Part shown: piece by piece, positions 50,421 to 64,000 of the stretch
Position numbering within the stretch: position 1 is the first letter of the stretch
Layout of the letters: each line of letters begins with the position of its first letter
Origin: Pseudomonas sp. ACN8
GTDB taxonomy: Bacteria; Pseudomonadota; Gammaproteobacteria; Pseudomonadales; Pseudomonadaceae
Length of the DNA stretch: 64,000 nt
Assembly (NCBI RefSeq): GCF_002303925.1
Contig: NZ_MRCS01000001.1
Span: forward strand, 186,001-250,000
Direction: 5' to 3'
The notes under the pieces: model-generated
What the model saw: the letters and a program-made list of their open reading frames with translations, nothing else
Database searches by the model: none
What the model was told of the DNA's origin: nothing
Made by a program: the position numbers and the translations under genes

Positions 50421-53400
50421 ATGAGCATTTCATCCCGCACTTCGTCCCCGACGTCGAAGGTGCAGTCGCCTATTGAAGGTTCAGTGTCGAAGCCGTTGCT
50501 GCCCGACAAAAGCAGTATGCACAGTGAATTGCTTGAACGCATGACCCCCGATTGGTTGATCGACGCCACGTCGCCAAGGCGCGCCGCGATCAAAGATAGC
50601 GCAACACGCCTGCCTGACTGGTACCGGCACGCATCCGGCGCGCAACAGCAGGCACTGAGGGAATGCTTCAACGCCAGTTTTATCTCGCAGACCCGGCTGG
50701 ACCAGGCAATGTCCGCGCTGCACGACGCCGAAACATTCGCCGGGCCGATATTGACCAAGGCTCTCAAGGACAGGTTCTCGATCGACGTCGATGTCAACAA
50801 GACCTGGGTGTGCCTGCGGCGCCCCCTGGAGGTTGGCGTGCTCGAAGTCGAAATCACGTCTTTCGAGGTGTTGAAGCTGTCCTTGCTCCAGGCAGCATTG
50901 CACAACTTTGAGGCCTCGGAGTGTGAAGAAGGGGCCTTCCACCGTGATTCAGGCTTCGTCGTCGAAACGTCGACCCCCGGTACATTCCGGGATGTTGCGC
51001 TGGACATGACGGTCAGGCAGTTCTTGTCGCTGTGCAGAACCCTGGACATCGGAGCACAGTATCAAACCTGCGTGAACGGATTTTTCCAGCCAGCCGATAC
51101 GCAGGCGCAAGCCAACCTGCGCGAGCAATTCATCGACAGCCAGAAAACCGCGATGAGGGCGGCTGCCGAGTTGGCGTTGTTGAAAAAGGACATCGAACCG
51201 CAAGACTATTCGATGATCCTTTCGGTCATTGGCGGGGAAGTCCATCCCCGGATGGGCGACAGACAGGTCTGGTTCCGCGACCTCATCTTGATGAAGCGCC
51301 GGATGACCGGCTGTGTGGTGTTCAGCATCAGCGAACAGTATCGCTACACCAGCGATTTCATCGTCTACATTCCCCATGATCCCGAACATCCGCTCAAGCG
51401 CTACACCTCGGCGCAGTTGCGTGACGAATTCAAGCGCCAGTTCACGGCCGGCAATTCACGGTCCGCAAGCGATGGCAAGCCGACCGCGCACCAGCGGTTT
51501 TTCAGTCAATTCGTGGCTTACGCCGACCGCCCTTACTACTTCAGCCAGTTCACCCGCAAGGCCGCGGATTCTCCGAGCGATCCGTTGCACTCCATCTGGG
51601 TCAAGGTCGCCCGGTACATTCCACCGGCCTCTACGTTCGTCGGTATCAAGGAACTGCCCCCTGAGACCCAGGGCAAGCGCGAACCGGTGGAAGATCCTTA
51701 CCTGGACCCAATGGGCACGACGCGTAAAGACGTAGCCGGAATCTGGTCCGCCAACACCGATCTGTGGACTTATCTCTACGAGCAAAACCGCGCGAAGGTC
51801 ATTGCCGATGCGCGCAGCCATGCCGTGCCCTCGGCTGACGTCGATGCAAAGGTGCGGGCAGAAAAGCTCAATCACCTGCTGGAAATCGGCATGCTGGGCT
51901 TGAACATGGTGTCGATGTTCGTGCCGGTGCTGGGTGAGATCATGCTGACGGTGATGGCCGGGCAATTGCTGTATGAATCGTTCGAAGGGGTTATCGAATG
52001 GAGCGAAGGTGATCGCGTTGCTGCCAAGGCGCATTTGGTCGATGTGGCAGAAAACCTGGCGCTGATGGCGGTAATGGCCGGGGGCGGCAAGGTACTGGGC
52101 AAGAGGGTGCGGGTTGCACCCGAGCCCATGATCGAAGGGCTGGACGCCATCAAGCGCCCCGATGGTGCGACACGGCTGTGGAAACCCGACCTGAAGGCCT
52201 ATGAGTCCAGCGTTGTGTTGGACGATGAAATCGCCCCCAATGCCCTGGGACAGTTTCGTGCGAACCGCAGGACTTACATCCGCCATGCGGGCAAGGTGTA
52301 TGAGATCACCTTTGATTCATCGGTGAGAAAGTGGCGCATCAAACACCCTTCCGATACCGGGGCCTGGCGACCGATTCTCGAACACAACGGCCACGGTGCC
52401 TGGCGCCATACGCTGGAGCGTCCTCTGAAGTGGGACCGACTGACCCTGTTGCGGCGCATGGGCCATGCGACCGAAGCCCTGACGGACGAACAACTGCTCA
52501 CCATCGCCGATGCCAGCGGTATCAGTGACAATGCCCTGCGCAAGATGCACTTGGATCACCTGCCTCCACCTCCGGGGCTGGCCGATTTGTTGTCGGCGTT
52601 CGAGGCTGGCCCGGGGAGCACCGAGGCGGGCAAGGGGCCGGTGGCGATGTTGCAGCGTGCTTGCCCGGGGCTGAGTGAATCCGCTGCCCACAGGGTGTTG
52701 CTCGATGCCAATGCCGAGGAACTGGCGCGGTGGCAAGCGACGCGGCGGATCCCCTTGAACATGCTTGAAGAGGCCCGCTGGTATGCACGGCAAGGGCGCG
52801 TCAACCGTGCATTTGCCGGGTTGCCTCTGGAGCGCATGGCGTCGGCGGACAGCCGATGGCTTGCACTGCATTCCCTGGAAAAGCTGCCGGGCTGGTCCGA
52901 CAGCGTGCGCCTGGAAGTGCGCGACGGCCACGTCGAGGGGCCGCTGATCGATGGCATTGGCAGTGAGACTGCCGACACGCGCAAATATGTGGTCAAGAAA
53001 GGGCCGGCTTACCAGGCGTTTGATGAGCGCGGTGAGGCGCTCAACGGCATTCCTCGAGATGGCGACAATTTTTACTCGTCGATCATGCATGCCTTGCCCG
53101 ACGAGGCGCGCCAGGCGCTGGGCGTTCCCCACGTGGCTCAGGGCAGCCAGTTGCGCACGGCAATCATCGACCATGCCTTCGCCCATCGTGCCGAGCTGGC
53201 ACAGAGCCTGGAGGCACGTACTGACAAGCATGCGACGTTCAAGCCGCCGGTTCGGGTCAACGAACGGTTGGTGGGGTACTACGCCAGCGGGCGCGGGCAA
53301 GGGATCAACCCTTCGCTGGCAACGCGGGTACGGGATGTCTATCCGGCGCTGACCGAACAGCAGGCCAACGGATTTGTCCTGGCGCAGTTGCGGGCGGGAA

Positions 53401-56400
53401 AAACCGACGCGCAGATTTACGGTTTGTTGCAGGCCCGCCTGCGCGAGTGGGAGGCGCTGGAAACGACGCTCGATCATTGGGTTGGCGAGCCATCGTCGGG
53501 CTCTGCCCTGGAGCGCATGTTGGGCGGCAAGGCCTCGGTCGCGCAGAGTCTCAAGGATAGCTGGCGCAACTCGCCGTTGGCCGCGGAGCACGCGCGCTTC
53601 ACATTGCTTGACCTGACCTGTGATGAAGCGCTGCCTGCGTTGTCGGCGGATTTCTCCCATGTGCGTGATCTGTACGTCCGGGGCCGGTGCATCACCGACG
53701 CCAATGCCGATGCACTGCTGGGCAATTTCCCCAGGTTGAGAAAACTGCGGATCACCGCCACGGGTAATCAGTTCAGCAATGTGCCCGAGGTCATCGGCAG
53801 GATGCCGGAGCTCACCGACCTGAACCTGTATTCATCCGCTCCCTACGCCGCCGACATGCCGTCGAGGCTGGGTGCGCTGACCAGGCTTGAGTACCTCAAT
53901 GTCCATTGTTCGGGGTTCGCGCCGATTGCGCTGGATGTCAGCCAATTGCGCAATCTGCGCCTGTTGGAAGTGCTTGCACCTTCGTTGTTTGAATGGCCCG
54001 CCGGGGTTCTCGATCTGCCGCGACTTGAGCGATTGAATCTCAAGGGCACCGGGATCAGAACCTTGCCCGACGGCATTTTCAGCGGACATGAAAAGCTCTG
54101 GTCCGGACTGTCGCTGGACTGGTCGAATTTCCTTCGTGAAAACTTCAGGCCGGCGTATGAGTACGCCAAACGGCAATCCCCACACCGTGTTGATCTCGAG
54201 ACAATGGTCAGTGATTACAGCAAGGGTGAGTTGAGACGCCTTGGGGATGGCTCCAACGAGAATTACGAGGCGTTACTCACTCAGTTTGTCGAGCAGTGGC
54301 AGGACGCCGAGGCGAGGTACAGGGCGATCGAAGCCTTGAGTGAGCAACACCATGTACTCAACCGCAACCTCAACGACTGGTCCTATCGTGTGTTTAAGGT
54401 ACCGACGGCGATCAACGAAATGACAGGTCGGACATTGGCGGCGAATTCCCTGAGAGCCTGCTGGCGCAACGGCGTTTTCAAGCGCTACGGCGCCACAGTC
54501 AATGCCTCGGTGCTCGACTTGCCCAATCTGGGGCTCAGTGATTTTCCCGAGCTGCCGGCCGGTGCTTTCCAAGAGGTGCGAACGTTGTATCTGAGGGGGA
54601 GTAAAGCGCCCGCAGCACAGATTCGCGGTTTCATCAGCGGGTTTTCCGGTCTTCAAGCACTCGACTTGCGTAGTTGCGGCCTGACTGAAATCCCCATCGG
54701 CCCCGGCGATCTCGGAAAATTGACTCAGCTGGATCTCTCCAGTAACGGGATTGTTGTCGATCCAGGGGTTCAGCAAGGTCTTGATGGGTTGCAGACGCTT
54801 GAGTATCTGGACCTGAGCAGCAACCCCCTGAACACCCTGGACCTCAGCGCAATGACTCACCTCAAGGCCTTGAACCTGCGCGCGACTGGGCTGAGGGAAT
54901 GGCCGGCAGGTGCTCAGAGCTTGCCGGAGCTGACCTGGCTGGACTTGCGCGACAGCAGGATTTCCGAGCTGCCGGTGGCGGTGCTGGAAAACGAGGTGTT
55001 GCTCAAAACCAATCTCGGCGGTTCGCCATTGACCCCTCAGGCTGGCGCAATGCTCCGGACCGCCTGGCAGCGAACGGAATTGGCCAGGGGGCTGCCAGAG
55101 GGCACCCTGCAGCGGTTCGACATGGAACCGATACCGCTTGCTTTCCCTCCGCCCGAGAGTGGGTTTTCCATTGCGCAGCATTTGCTGGTGCTGCCTGAGG
55201 TTCCGGCGGGAGAGGGGGGCGAGGTTCTGACAAAACGCCTGCAACGTTTGAAGCCGACACTGGCCGATGACGAAGCCTTGCAAGCACTGGAACAGATGCG
55301 TGAGCGCGGGGCGACCGAGGTGCAAATCAGCGAGCGCCTTGCCGGTTGGGAACAAAGCTTCGAAGCGCTTATCCGTCAGTTGAATGGCTGGATCTTTACA
55401 CGGGGAGTCCGCGGCACAGGCTGGACAACGTCCTCAAGCATTCGCAGGTTGGGCGCCTTGCGCATCCTCGAATGCTGGCGCGAAGGCCTGGCTGGCGTGG
55501 AGAGGGTAGCCGATGCCGTATTGGATCTGAGCGGCCTGCAACTGGGTGATCTCCCGGAGATGCCGACAACGTTCGAGCACGTCGGCAGGTTGAACCTGAC
55601 CGGTGTAGTACTGACCCGGGCAGGCTCCGACGGGTTCCTCACCGCCTTTACCCGGCTCAAGACCCTGGAACTCAACGGCAATGGGCTGGAGGCCATACCC
55701 GAGCCGGTCCAGCACATGGGTACGCTCGAGCGCCTTGAACTGACTTCGAACCGGCTGAGTGATGCCGAACACCTGTACGCCTCGTTGAGCAATCTGGAAC
55801 GTCTGAACCGTCTTGACCTGGGCTACAACGAACTGGACTCCTTCGATCTCGACATTTTCGAAGCGCTGGTGACACTCGATCTGCGCAATAACTATCTGAC
55901 GCAATGGCCGGGGGGCGTGCTGGATGCGGCCCACCTCAGAGTCCTGAATCTGAGTGGTAACTACATCACATCGGTTCCGGCGCAGGTTCTGGATGGCAAT
56001 CACAACGTCCTGATGATCGGCATCGACCTGAGTGACAACAACCTGGCGCTCGAGAGTCTCGAGCGCTTGAGGGCCTACCGAGACTCGGGAGCACGGGACA
56101 CCGTGCTGGGGATCTCGCGGACTGAACTCGACGAGGCGCTGGATGATGCTCACGACCAAAGCGACAGCATCGAGTCGGATGAAGAGCTGCCTGAGGTTGA
56201 GCCTGATTCCGCGCAAAAGGCCCCTTGGTTAAGCAATTTGACCCCGGAGGAGTTGGCCGGTAAAAGCCGGATCTGGGATCAACTGGCGGCCGAGCCGGAC
56301 AATGCCGCGTTCTTTCATTTGCTATCACGATTGCAGGACACCCAGGAGTTCCGGGTGGCCAATGCCGACTTGACGCGACGGGTTTGGACAGTGATGGAAG

Positions 56401-57083
56401 CCGCGGCCAGTAACAGCGAACTTCGGGAAGTCCTGTTCGCCAGTTCGGCTACCCATGGCACCTGTGTCGACGGGCGAATCCTCACGTTCAGCGGGCTGGA
56501 AAGCAAAGTGTTCACCCACAATGCCTTGCTCGACATGCCGCCTGGAGGCTTGAGTGTGAAGGGCCAGGCATTGCTGAAACTGTCCAGGCAGTTGTTTCGA
56601 CTGGACAGGATCGATGATCTGGCGACCAAGGCCGCGGCGAATACCGGCGAGGATGAGGCCGAGGTGCGCCTGGGCTATCGAATCGGCCTGACTTCAGGCT
56701 GGGATGACGGTCTGACCTTGCCGGGGCAGCCGAAACACATGACCTATGCCTCTGGTGTCACGCGGCAACAACTGGTGGACGCGCGCGTGGAGGTCGGTAA
56801 TGCGGAGCGGTCCGACGGGTTTTTCGAAGACTTGATCCAGCGCGACTATTGGGTGGATTACCTCAAGGAGAAATACCCTGAAGAGTTCAGGGCACTCGAT
56901 GAGGCGCAGAGTCAGGCAGGGGAGGATGACGGTGCCGATAGCGCCGATGATGGTGCATTCCTGAACCTGCTGTTCGAACAGGCGGCGGCGCGCAACGCGA
57001 AGATGATCGAGTTGTCCCGCAAGGAGGTTTTGGAACAGGCGGGTGGGGAGCCGCAGCCAGGGACATCGGCCAGGAATAGCTAA
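50421..57083 (+). CDS. Giant NEL-type E3 ubiquitin ligase-like protein with three LRR cassettes
   Basis: 2220 residues from the ATG at 50421 (AGGAGAG upstream). Residues 1-1030 are the DUF6543/dermonecrotic-toxin-like region, with a hydrophobic stretch near 495-560 (LNMVSMFVPVLGEIMLTVMAG). Three cassettes follow, each opening with a W-R motif after a helical stretch (about 1046, 1346 and 1683) and leading into leucine-rich repeats such as LTQLDLSSNGIVV and LKTLELNGNGLEAIP. The NEL domain runs from about 1940 to 2190 with the full catalytic motif THGTCVDG (Cys2015). NEL enzymes transfer ubiquitin inside host cells after secretion by a type III-like system. None is in this window. It is probably a host-directed effector. 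Confidence 0.9.
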   Translation: MSISSRTSSPTSKVQSPIEGSVSKPLLPDKSSMHSELLERMTPDWLIDATSPRRAAIKDSATRLPDWYRHASGAQQQALRECFNASFISQTRLDQAMSALHDAETFAGPILTKALKDRFSIDVDVNKTWVCLRRPLEVGVLEVEITSFEVLKLSLLQAALHNFEASECEEGAFHRDSGFVVETSTPGTFRDVALDMTVRQFLSLCRTLDIGAQYQTCVNGFFQPADTQAQANLREQFIDSQKTAMRAAAELALLKKDIEPQDYSMILSVIGGEVHPRMGDRQVWFRDLILMKRRMTGCVVFSISEQYRYTSDFIVYIPHDPEHPLKRYTSAQLRDEFKRQFTAGNSRSASDGKPTAHQRFFSQFVAYADRPYYFSQFTRKAADSPSDPLHSIWVKVARYIPPASTFVGIKELPPETQGKREPVEDPYLDPMGTTRKDVAGIWSANTDLWTYLYEQNRAKVIADARSHAVPSADVDAKVRAEKLNHLLEIGMLGLNMVSMFVPVLGEIMLTVMAGQLLYESFEGVIEWSEGDRVAAKAHLVDVAENLALMAVMAGGGKVLGKRVRVAPEPMIEGLDAIKRPDGATRLWKPDLKAYESSVVLDDEIAPNALGQFRANRRTYIRHAGKVYEITFDSSVRKWRIKHPSDTGAWRPILEHNGHGAWRHTLERPLKWDRLTLLRRMGHATEALTDEQLLTIADASGISDNALRKMHLDHLPPPPGLADLLSAFEAGPGSTEAGKGPVAMLQRACPGLSESAAHRVLLDANAEELARWQATRRIPLNMLEEARWYARQGRVNRAFAGLPLERMASADSRWLALHSLEKLPGWSDSVRLEVRDGHVEGPLIDGIGSETADTRKYVVKKGPAYQAFDERGEALNGIPRDGDNFYSSIMHALPDEARQALGVPHVAQGSQLRTAIIDHAFAHRAELAQSLEARTDKHATFKPPVRVNERLVGYYASGRGQGINPSLATRVRDVYPALTEQQANGFVLAQLRAGKTDAQIYGLLQARLREWEALETTLDHWVGEPSSGSALERMLGGKASVAQSLKDSWRNSPLAAEHARFTLLDLTCDEALPALSADFSHVRDLYVRGRCITDANADALLGNFPRLRKLRITATGNQFSNVPEVIGRMPELTDLNLYSSAPYAADMPSRLGALTRLEYLNVHCSGFAPIALDVSQLRNLRLLEVLAPSLFEWPAGVLDLPRLERLNLKGTGIRTLPDGIFSGHEKLWSGLSLDWSNFLRENFRPAYEYAKRQSPHRVDLETMVSDYSKGELRRLGDGSNENYEALLTQFVEQWQDAEARYRAIEALSEQHHVLNRNLNDWSYRVFKVPTAINEMTGRTLAANSLRACWRNGVFKRYGATVNASVLDLPNLGLSDFPELPAGAFQEVRTLYLRGSKAPAAQIRGFISGFSGLQALDLRSCGLTEIPIGPGDLGKLTQLDLSSNGIVVDPGVQQGLDGLQTLEYLDLSSNPLNTLDLSAMTHLKALNLRATGLREWPAGAQSLPELTWLDLRDSRISELPVAVLENEVLLKTNLGGSPLTPQAGAMLRTAWQRTELARGLPEGTLQRFDMEPIPLAFPPPESGFSIAQHLLVLPEVPAGEGGEVLTKRLQRLKPTLADDEALQALEQMRERGATEVQISERLAGWEQSFEALIRQLNGWIFTRGVRGTGWTTSSSIRRLGALRILECWREGLAGVERVADAVLDLSGLQLGDLPEMPTTFEHVGRLNLTGVVLTRAGSDGFLTAFTRLKTLELNGNGLEAIPEPVQHMGTLERLELTSNRLSDAEHLYASLSNLERLNRLDLGYNELDSFDLDIFEALVTLDLRNNYLTQWPGGVLDAAHLRVLNLSGNYITSVPAQVLDGNHNVLMIGIDLSDNNLALESLERLRAYRDSGARDTVLGISRTELDEALDDAHDQSDSIESDEELPEVEPDSAQKAPWLSNLTPEELAGKSRIWDQLAAEPDNAAFFHLLSRLQDTQEFRVANADLTRRVWTVMEAAASNSELREVLFASSATHGTCVDGRILTFSGLESKVFTHNALLDMPPGGLSVKGQALLKLSRQLFRLDRIDDLATKAAANTGEDEAEVRLGYRIGLTSGWDDGLTLPGQPKHMTYASGVTRQQLVDARVEVGNAERSDGFFEDLIQRDYWVDYLKEKYPEEFRALDEAQSQAGEDDGADSADDGAFLNLLFEQAAARNAKMIELSRKEVLEQAGGEPQPGTSARNS

Positions 57084-57102
57084 ATCAGCCGCTGGCTAAC
57101 TA

Positions 57103-57188
57103 ATGTAGGAGCGAGCCTGCTCGCGATAGCGGTCTATCAGTCAACATTAATGTTGAATGCTACTCCGTCATCGCGAGCAGGCTCGCAC
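57103..57188. repeat. REPIN after the large NEL gene
   Basis: ATGTAGGAGCGAGCCTGCTC on the left and GAGCAGGCTCGCACA on the right. The right arm has lost part of the GCTCCTAC end, so this is a degenerate copy. Confidence 0.88.
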
Positions 57189-57195
57189 AAGGGAT

Positions 57196-57227
57196 CTTTA
57201 CCGACCACGATGTTGTGGTCGGCAAAG
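57196..57227 (-). terminator. Stem-loop after metH
   Basis: CCGACCAC and GTGGTCGG make an 8-bp stem, extended by flanking CTTTa/cAAAG, five bases beyond the metH stop. The T-run is short, so termination strength is uncertain. Confidence 0.55.
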
Positions 57228-57231
57228 CAGT

Positions 57232-60942
<3,711 letters not shown>

Positions 60943-61098
60943 TTGGACTACTCGGTAAGACCATGACGAAGGGCCGGGATGATAGCAAACCTGTGCGCTT
61001 TTGGAGCATGACTCGAATTTGCATGAATATCGTTCATGTTGGTAAGGATGACAGACCGGTAGAATCGCGGCGTTTTTTCAGGATTCAGGACCAGGGAC

Positions 61099-63396
61099 AT
61101 GTCGTATCGCTTCGTCATCGGCACATTGCTGCTGTTTTCAAGCTGGGGCGCCGTGGCGCAAGGGCCGGCGATTTCCTCTGCCATTTCATACAGCCGCGAC
61201 ATTCAACCGATCTTCACTGAAAAGTGCGTGGCCTGCCACGCCTGCAACGACGCCGCCTGTCAGCTCAACCTGGGCAGCGGTGAGGGCGCGGCACGTGGTG
61301 CGACGAAAGTCCCGGTTTATGACGGTGACCGCACTAAAGCGGTGGCACCGACCCGACTGTTCTATGACGCCTCCGGCAAACAGGCCTGGCAGCAAAAGGG
61401 CTTCTATTCGGTGCTCGATGCCCAGGGCAGCCAGGCTGCACTGATGGCGCGGATGCTGGAGCTTGGCCACAGGACTCCGTTGCAACCCAACGCGAAACTG
61501 CCGGAGGACATCGTCCTGGGCCTGAATCGGGAAAACATGTGTGCCATGCCCGCAGAGTTCGACGGCTACGCCGCCAGGCATCCGAAGGAGGGCATGCCGC
61601 TGGCAGTGACCGGCCTGACCGACCTGCAGTACCAGACGCTGCAACGCTGGCTGGCGGCGGGCGCGCCGATTGATCAGCAGGCGCTGGCGCCCAGCGCCAG
61701 GGAAGCCTTGCAGGTGGTGCAATGGGAAAATCTGCTCAATTCGCCGGGCGCCCGGGAAAGTCTGGTGGGGCGCTGGCTGTACGAGCACTGGTTCCTCGCC
61801 CATCTCTACTTCAGGGACGGCGAGCCTGGGCATTTCTTCCAGTGGGTGCGTTCGCGCACCCCGACCGGCCAGCCGATCGACCTGATCAACACCCGTCGCC
61901 CCAACGATGATCCGGGCACGGAGTTCTACTATCGCTTGTGGCCGGTGCAGGGCGTGATCGTGCACAAGACCCACATCACCTATCCGCTGAGTCCAGCAAA
62001 GCTGGCGCGGGTCAAGAGCCTGTTCTACAGCGGCAACTGGCAGGTCGACGCGTTGCCGGGCTATGGACCGCAGAGCCGGGCCAACCCGTTTGCCACCTTC
62101 GAAGCGATTCCGGCCCAGGCGCGCTATCAGTTCATGCTCGATAATGCCGAGTACTTCGTGCGCACCTTTATCCGTGGGCCGGTGTGTCGTGGTCAGATCG
62201 CCACGGACGTGATCCGCGATAATTTCTGGGCGCTGTTCCAGGCGCCCGAGCACGACCTGTATGTCACCGATCCGAACTATCGCGGGCAAGCCACGCCGTT
62301 GCTGGCCATGCCGGGGCAGAACGATGATGTCGGCAGCGTCCTCAGCCTGTGGCACGACTACCGCGACAAGCGCAACGAATACGAAGCCTTGCGCCGGGAC
62401 AGCTACGCCGATGAGCCGGCGCCGAGCTGGTCGACCCTGTGGGCCGGCAACGACAATGCGTTACTGAGCATCTTCCGCCATTTCGACAGCGCTTCGGTGA
62501 CCAAAGGCCTGATCGGTGAGGTGCCGCAAACCATATGGCTGTTCGACTATCCGCTGCTGGAGCGCACCTACTATCAACTGGCGGTGAACTTCGATGTGTT
62601 CGGCAACCTGTCCCACCAGGCCCAGACGCGCCTGTATTTCGACCTGATCCGCAACGGTGCCGAGCAAAATTTCCTGCGCCTGATGCCCGCCGATTCCCGG
62701 GACGACTACCTGGATGACTGGTATCAAAATAGTGGCAAGTTCAAGATGTGGCTGGACTACGAGACCATCGATGACGATAAACCGACCGCGCTGAGTCTGA
62801 ACCCGGCTGATCCCAAGCGTGACTTTGCCCATCAGTTGCTGGCCCGATACGGCGACCTTAATGCCAGGCCCGACCCGATCAACCGTTGCGATGGCGCTTA
62901 CTGTTCGCGGCCGAACATCGACCCGGACCTGCAAAGTGCCGAGCAGGCGTTGAGCCGCCTGACTTCGCGTCCGGCCGCCGGGCTGAAGGTCATCGATCAG
63001 TTGCCGGAAGCCACCCTGCTGCGTATCGAAACCAGTAGCGGCAAGCGAGAGGTCTATAGCCTGCTACGCAATCGTGCGCACAGCAATGTGGCGTTTTTGC
63101 TCGGTGAGTCACTGCGCTACCAACCAGGTCTCGACACCCTGACGATTTTCCCGGGTGTGCTCAGCAGCTACCCGAACTTCATGTTCAACATCCCGGCCGG
63201 GCAAGTGCCGGCCTTTGTGGATGCGATGGAAAGCGCCAAGGACAGCGACAGCTTGGAGAAAATCGTCGAACGTTGGGGAATACGCCGCAGTCATGCGCAA
63301 TTCTGGTTCTATTTCCATGACCTGAGCCGCTATATCCAGGAAAACGATCCGGTGGAAGAGGGCGTGCTGGACATGAACCGCTACGAGAACCTCTGA
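61099..63396 (+). CDS. cti: Fatty acid cis/trans isomerase
   Basis: 765 residues with an N-terminal signal peptide (FVIGTLLLFSSWGAVAQG). The cytochrome-c-type heme motif CVACH lies within CVACHACNDAACQLN near residue 43. The rest (WENLLNSPGARESLVGRWLYEHW, FQWVRSRTPTGQPIDLI) is the conserved Cti body. This periplasmic heme enzyme converts cis to trans unsaturated fatty acids in membrane phospholipids during solvent or heat stress. Length is normal for the family. A TAGAAT box (61060-61065) ahead of it could be a -10 site. Confidence 0.95.
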   Translation: MSYRFVIGTLLLFSSWGAVAQGPAISSAISYSRDIQPIFTEKCVACHACNDAACQLNLGSGEGAARGATKVPVYDGDRTKAVAPTRLFYDASGKQAWQQKGFYSVLDAQGSQAALMARMLELGHRTPLQPNAKLPEDIVLGLNRENMCAMPAEFDGYAARHPKEGMPLAVTGLTDLQYQTLQRWLAAGAPIDQQALAPSAREALQVVQWENLLNSPGARESLVGRWLYEHWFLAHLYFRDGEPGHFFQWVRSRTPTGQPIDLINTRRPNDDPGTEFYYRLWPVQGVIVHKTHITYPLSPAKLARVKSLFYSGNWQVDALPGYGPQSRANPFATFEAIPAQARYQFMLDNAEYFVRTFIRGPVCRGQIATDVIRDNFWALFQAPEHDLYVTDPNYRGQATPLLAMPGQNDDVGSVLSLWHDYRDKRNEYEALRRDSYADEPAPSWSTLWAGNDNALLSIFRHFDSASVTKGLIGEVPQTIWLFDYPLLERTYYQLAVNFDVFGNLSHQAQTRLYFDLIRNGAEQNFLRLMPADSRDDYLDDWYQNSGKFKMWLDYETIDDDKPTALSLNPADPKRDFAHQLLARYGDLNARPDPINRCDGAYCSRPNIDPDLQSAEQALSRLTSRPAAGLKVIDQLPEATLLRIETSSGKREVYSLLRNRAHSNVAFLLGESLRYQPGLDTLTIFPGVLSSYPNFMFNIPAGQVPAFVDAMESAKDSDSLEKIVERWGIRRSHAQFWFYFHDLSRYIQENDPVEEGVLDMNRYENL

Positions 63397-63411
63397 TCCG
63401 CCACAAATCCC

Positions 63412-63513
63412 CTTGTAGGAGCGAGCTCGCTCGCGATGGTCTTAAGTGCTCCGCGTAAACCCGGGAGTGCGCGTTATCGTTGGCGACCATCGCGAGCGAG
63501 CTCGCTCCTACAG
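63412..63513. repeat. REPIN (GAGCTCGCTCGCG variant) after cti
   Basis: CTTGTAGGAGCGAGCTCGCTC on the left and GAGCGAGCTCGCTCCTACAG on the right. Unlike the other copies, which have GAGCCTGCTCGC, the inner part here is GAGCTCGCTCGC. It marks a second sequence subfamily of the same repeat. Confidence 0.9.
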
Positions 63514-63557
63514 AAAACCAGGGGAATAGTCGGAATCTTTCCCGACAAAAATACTAG

Positions 63558-64000
<443 letters not shown>

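Noticed and set aside
60943..61098. Possible cobalamin riboswitch before metH
   Set aside because: Only 156 bases lie between metH and cti, and I could not see the conserved B12-box or the needed helices.

Overview
The window is a piece of a Pseudomonas chromosome, most likely from the P. fluorescens group. The evidence is the high-GC coding style, nine copies of the REP/REPIN palindrome built on GTAGGAGCGAGCCTGCTCGCG, and familiar Pseudomonas neighbourhoods: lexA2-imuA-imuB-dnaE2, metH divergent from cti, and cysI with its DUF934 partner. It opens inside a GntR-family regulator and ends inside nfuA. I saw no tRNA, rRNA, CRISPR array, integrase or insertion sequence.

Layout: (1) 1-6906 is a rightward, tightly overlapping operon. 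It holds a GntR regulator end, an AprA-like flavoprotein, an AprB-like ferredoxin, a sulfonate/taurine-type ABC transporter whose binding protein carries a NosL-like tail, a HEAT-repeat protein and a DUF971 protein. (2) 7047-7216 is a broken piece of an endonuclease I (endA) gene. It stops abruptly where an AT-rich leftward island (7220-17681) begins. The island is a compact, largely translationally coupled biosynthetic cluster: a 74-aa small protein, an ATP-grasp amino-acid ligase, an asparagine-synthetase-like enzyme, two KamA-type radical SAM aminomutase homologues with different active sites, a VioC-like amino-acid hydroxylase, a MATE exporter, a membrane-anchored Asp/Asn-hydroxylase-like enzyme and a PLP aminotransferase. 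A divergent HTH gene and a frameshifted DUF3010 gene mark its right side. I do not recognise this cluster. I predict a small, exported, hydroxylated, beta-amino-acid-containing ligated amino acid or dipeptide.

(3) 18522-24401 is the LexA2-controlled mutagenesis cassette (lexA2-imuA-imuB-dnaE2), with a perfect palindromic operator overlapping the lexA2 start. (4) 24482-31858 is a leftward catabolic module: a flavin reductase-like protein, two amidohydrolases (one lacking the usual HxH metal motif) and a PotABCD-type transporter. A divergent FCD-type GntR regulator lies at 31999. (5) 32902-41428 holds a soluble hybrid histidine kinase, a DUF465 protein, an SMP-30-like plus sterol-desaturase/SRPBCC pair, a LysR regulator, an SCP2-domain protein, a histidine phosphatase and SohB.

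(6) 41471-57083 carries two very large NEL-family (leucine-rich-repeat, E3 ubiquitin ligase-like) proteins flanking cysI/DUF934, a 37-aa membrane protein, a periplasmic binding protein and a DUF2970 protein. The first NEL protein is truncated and lacks the catalytic Cys. The second has a complete CxD motif and three copies of an LRR cassette. (7) 57232-64000 is metH, cti and the start of nfuA. All homology statements come from motif recognition by eye, without any database search.
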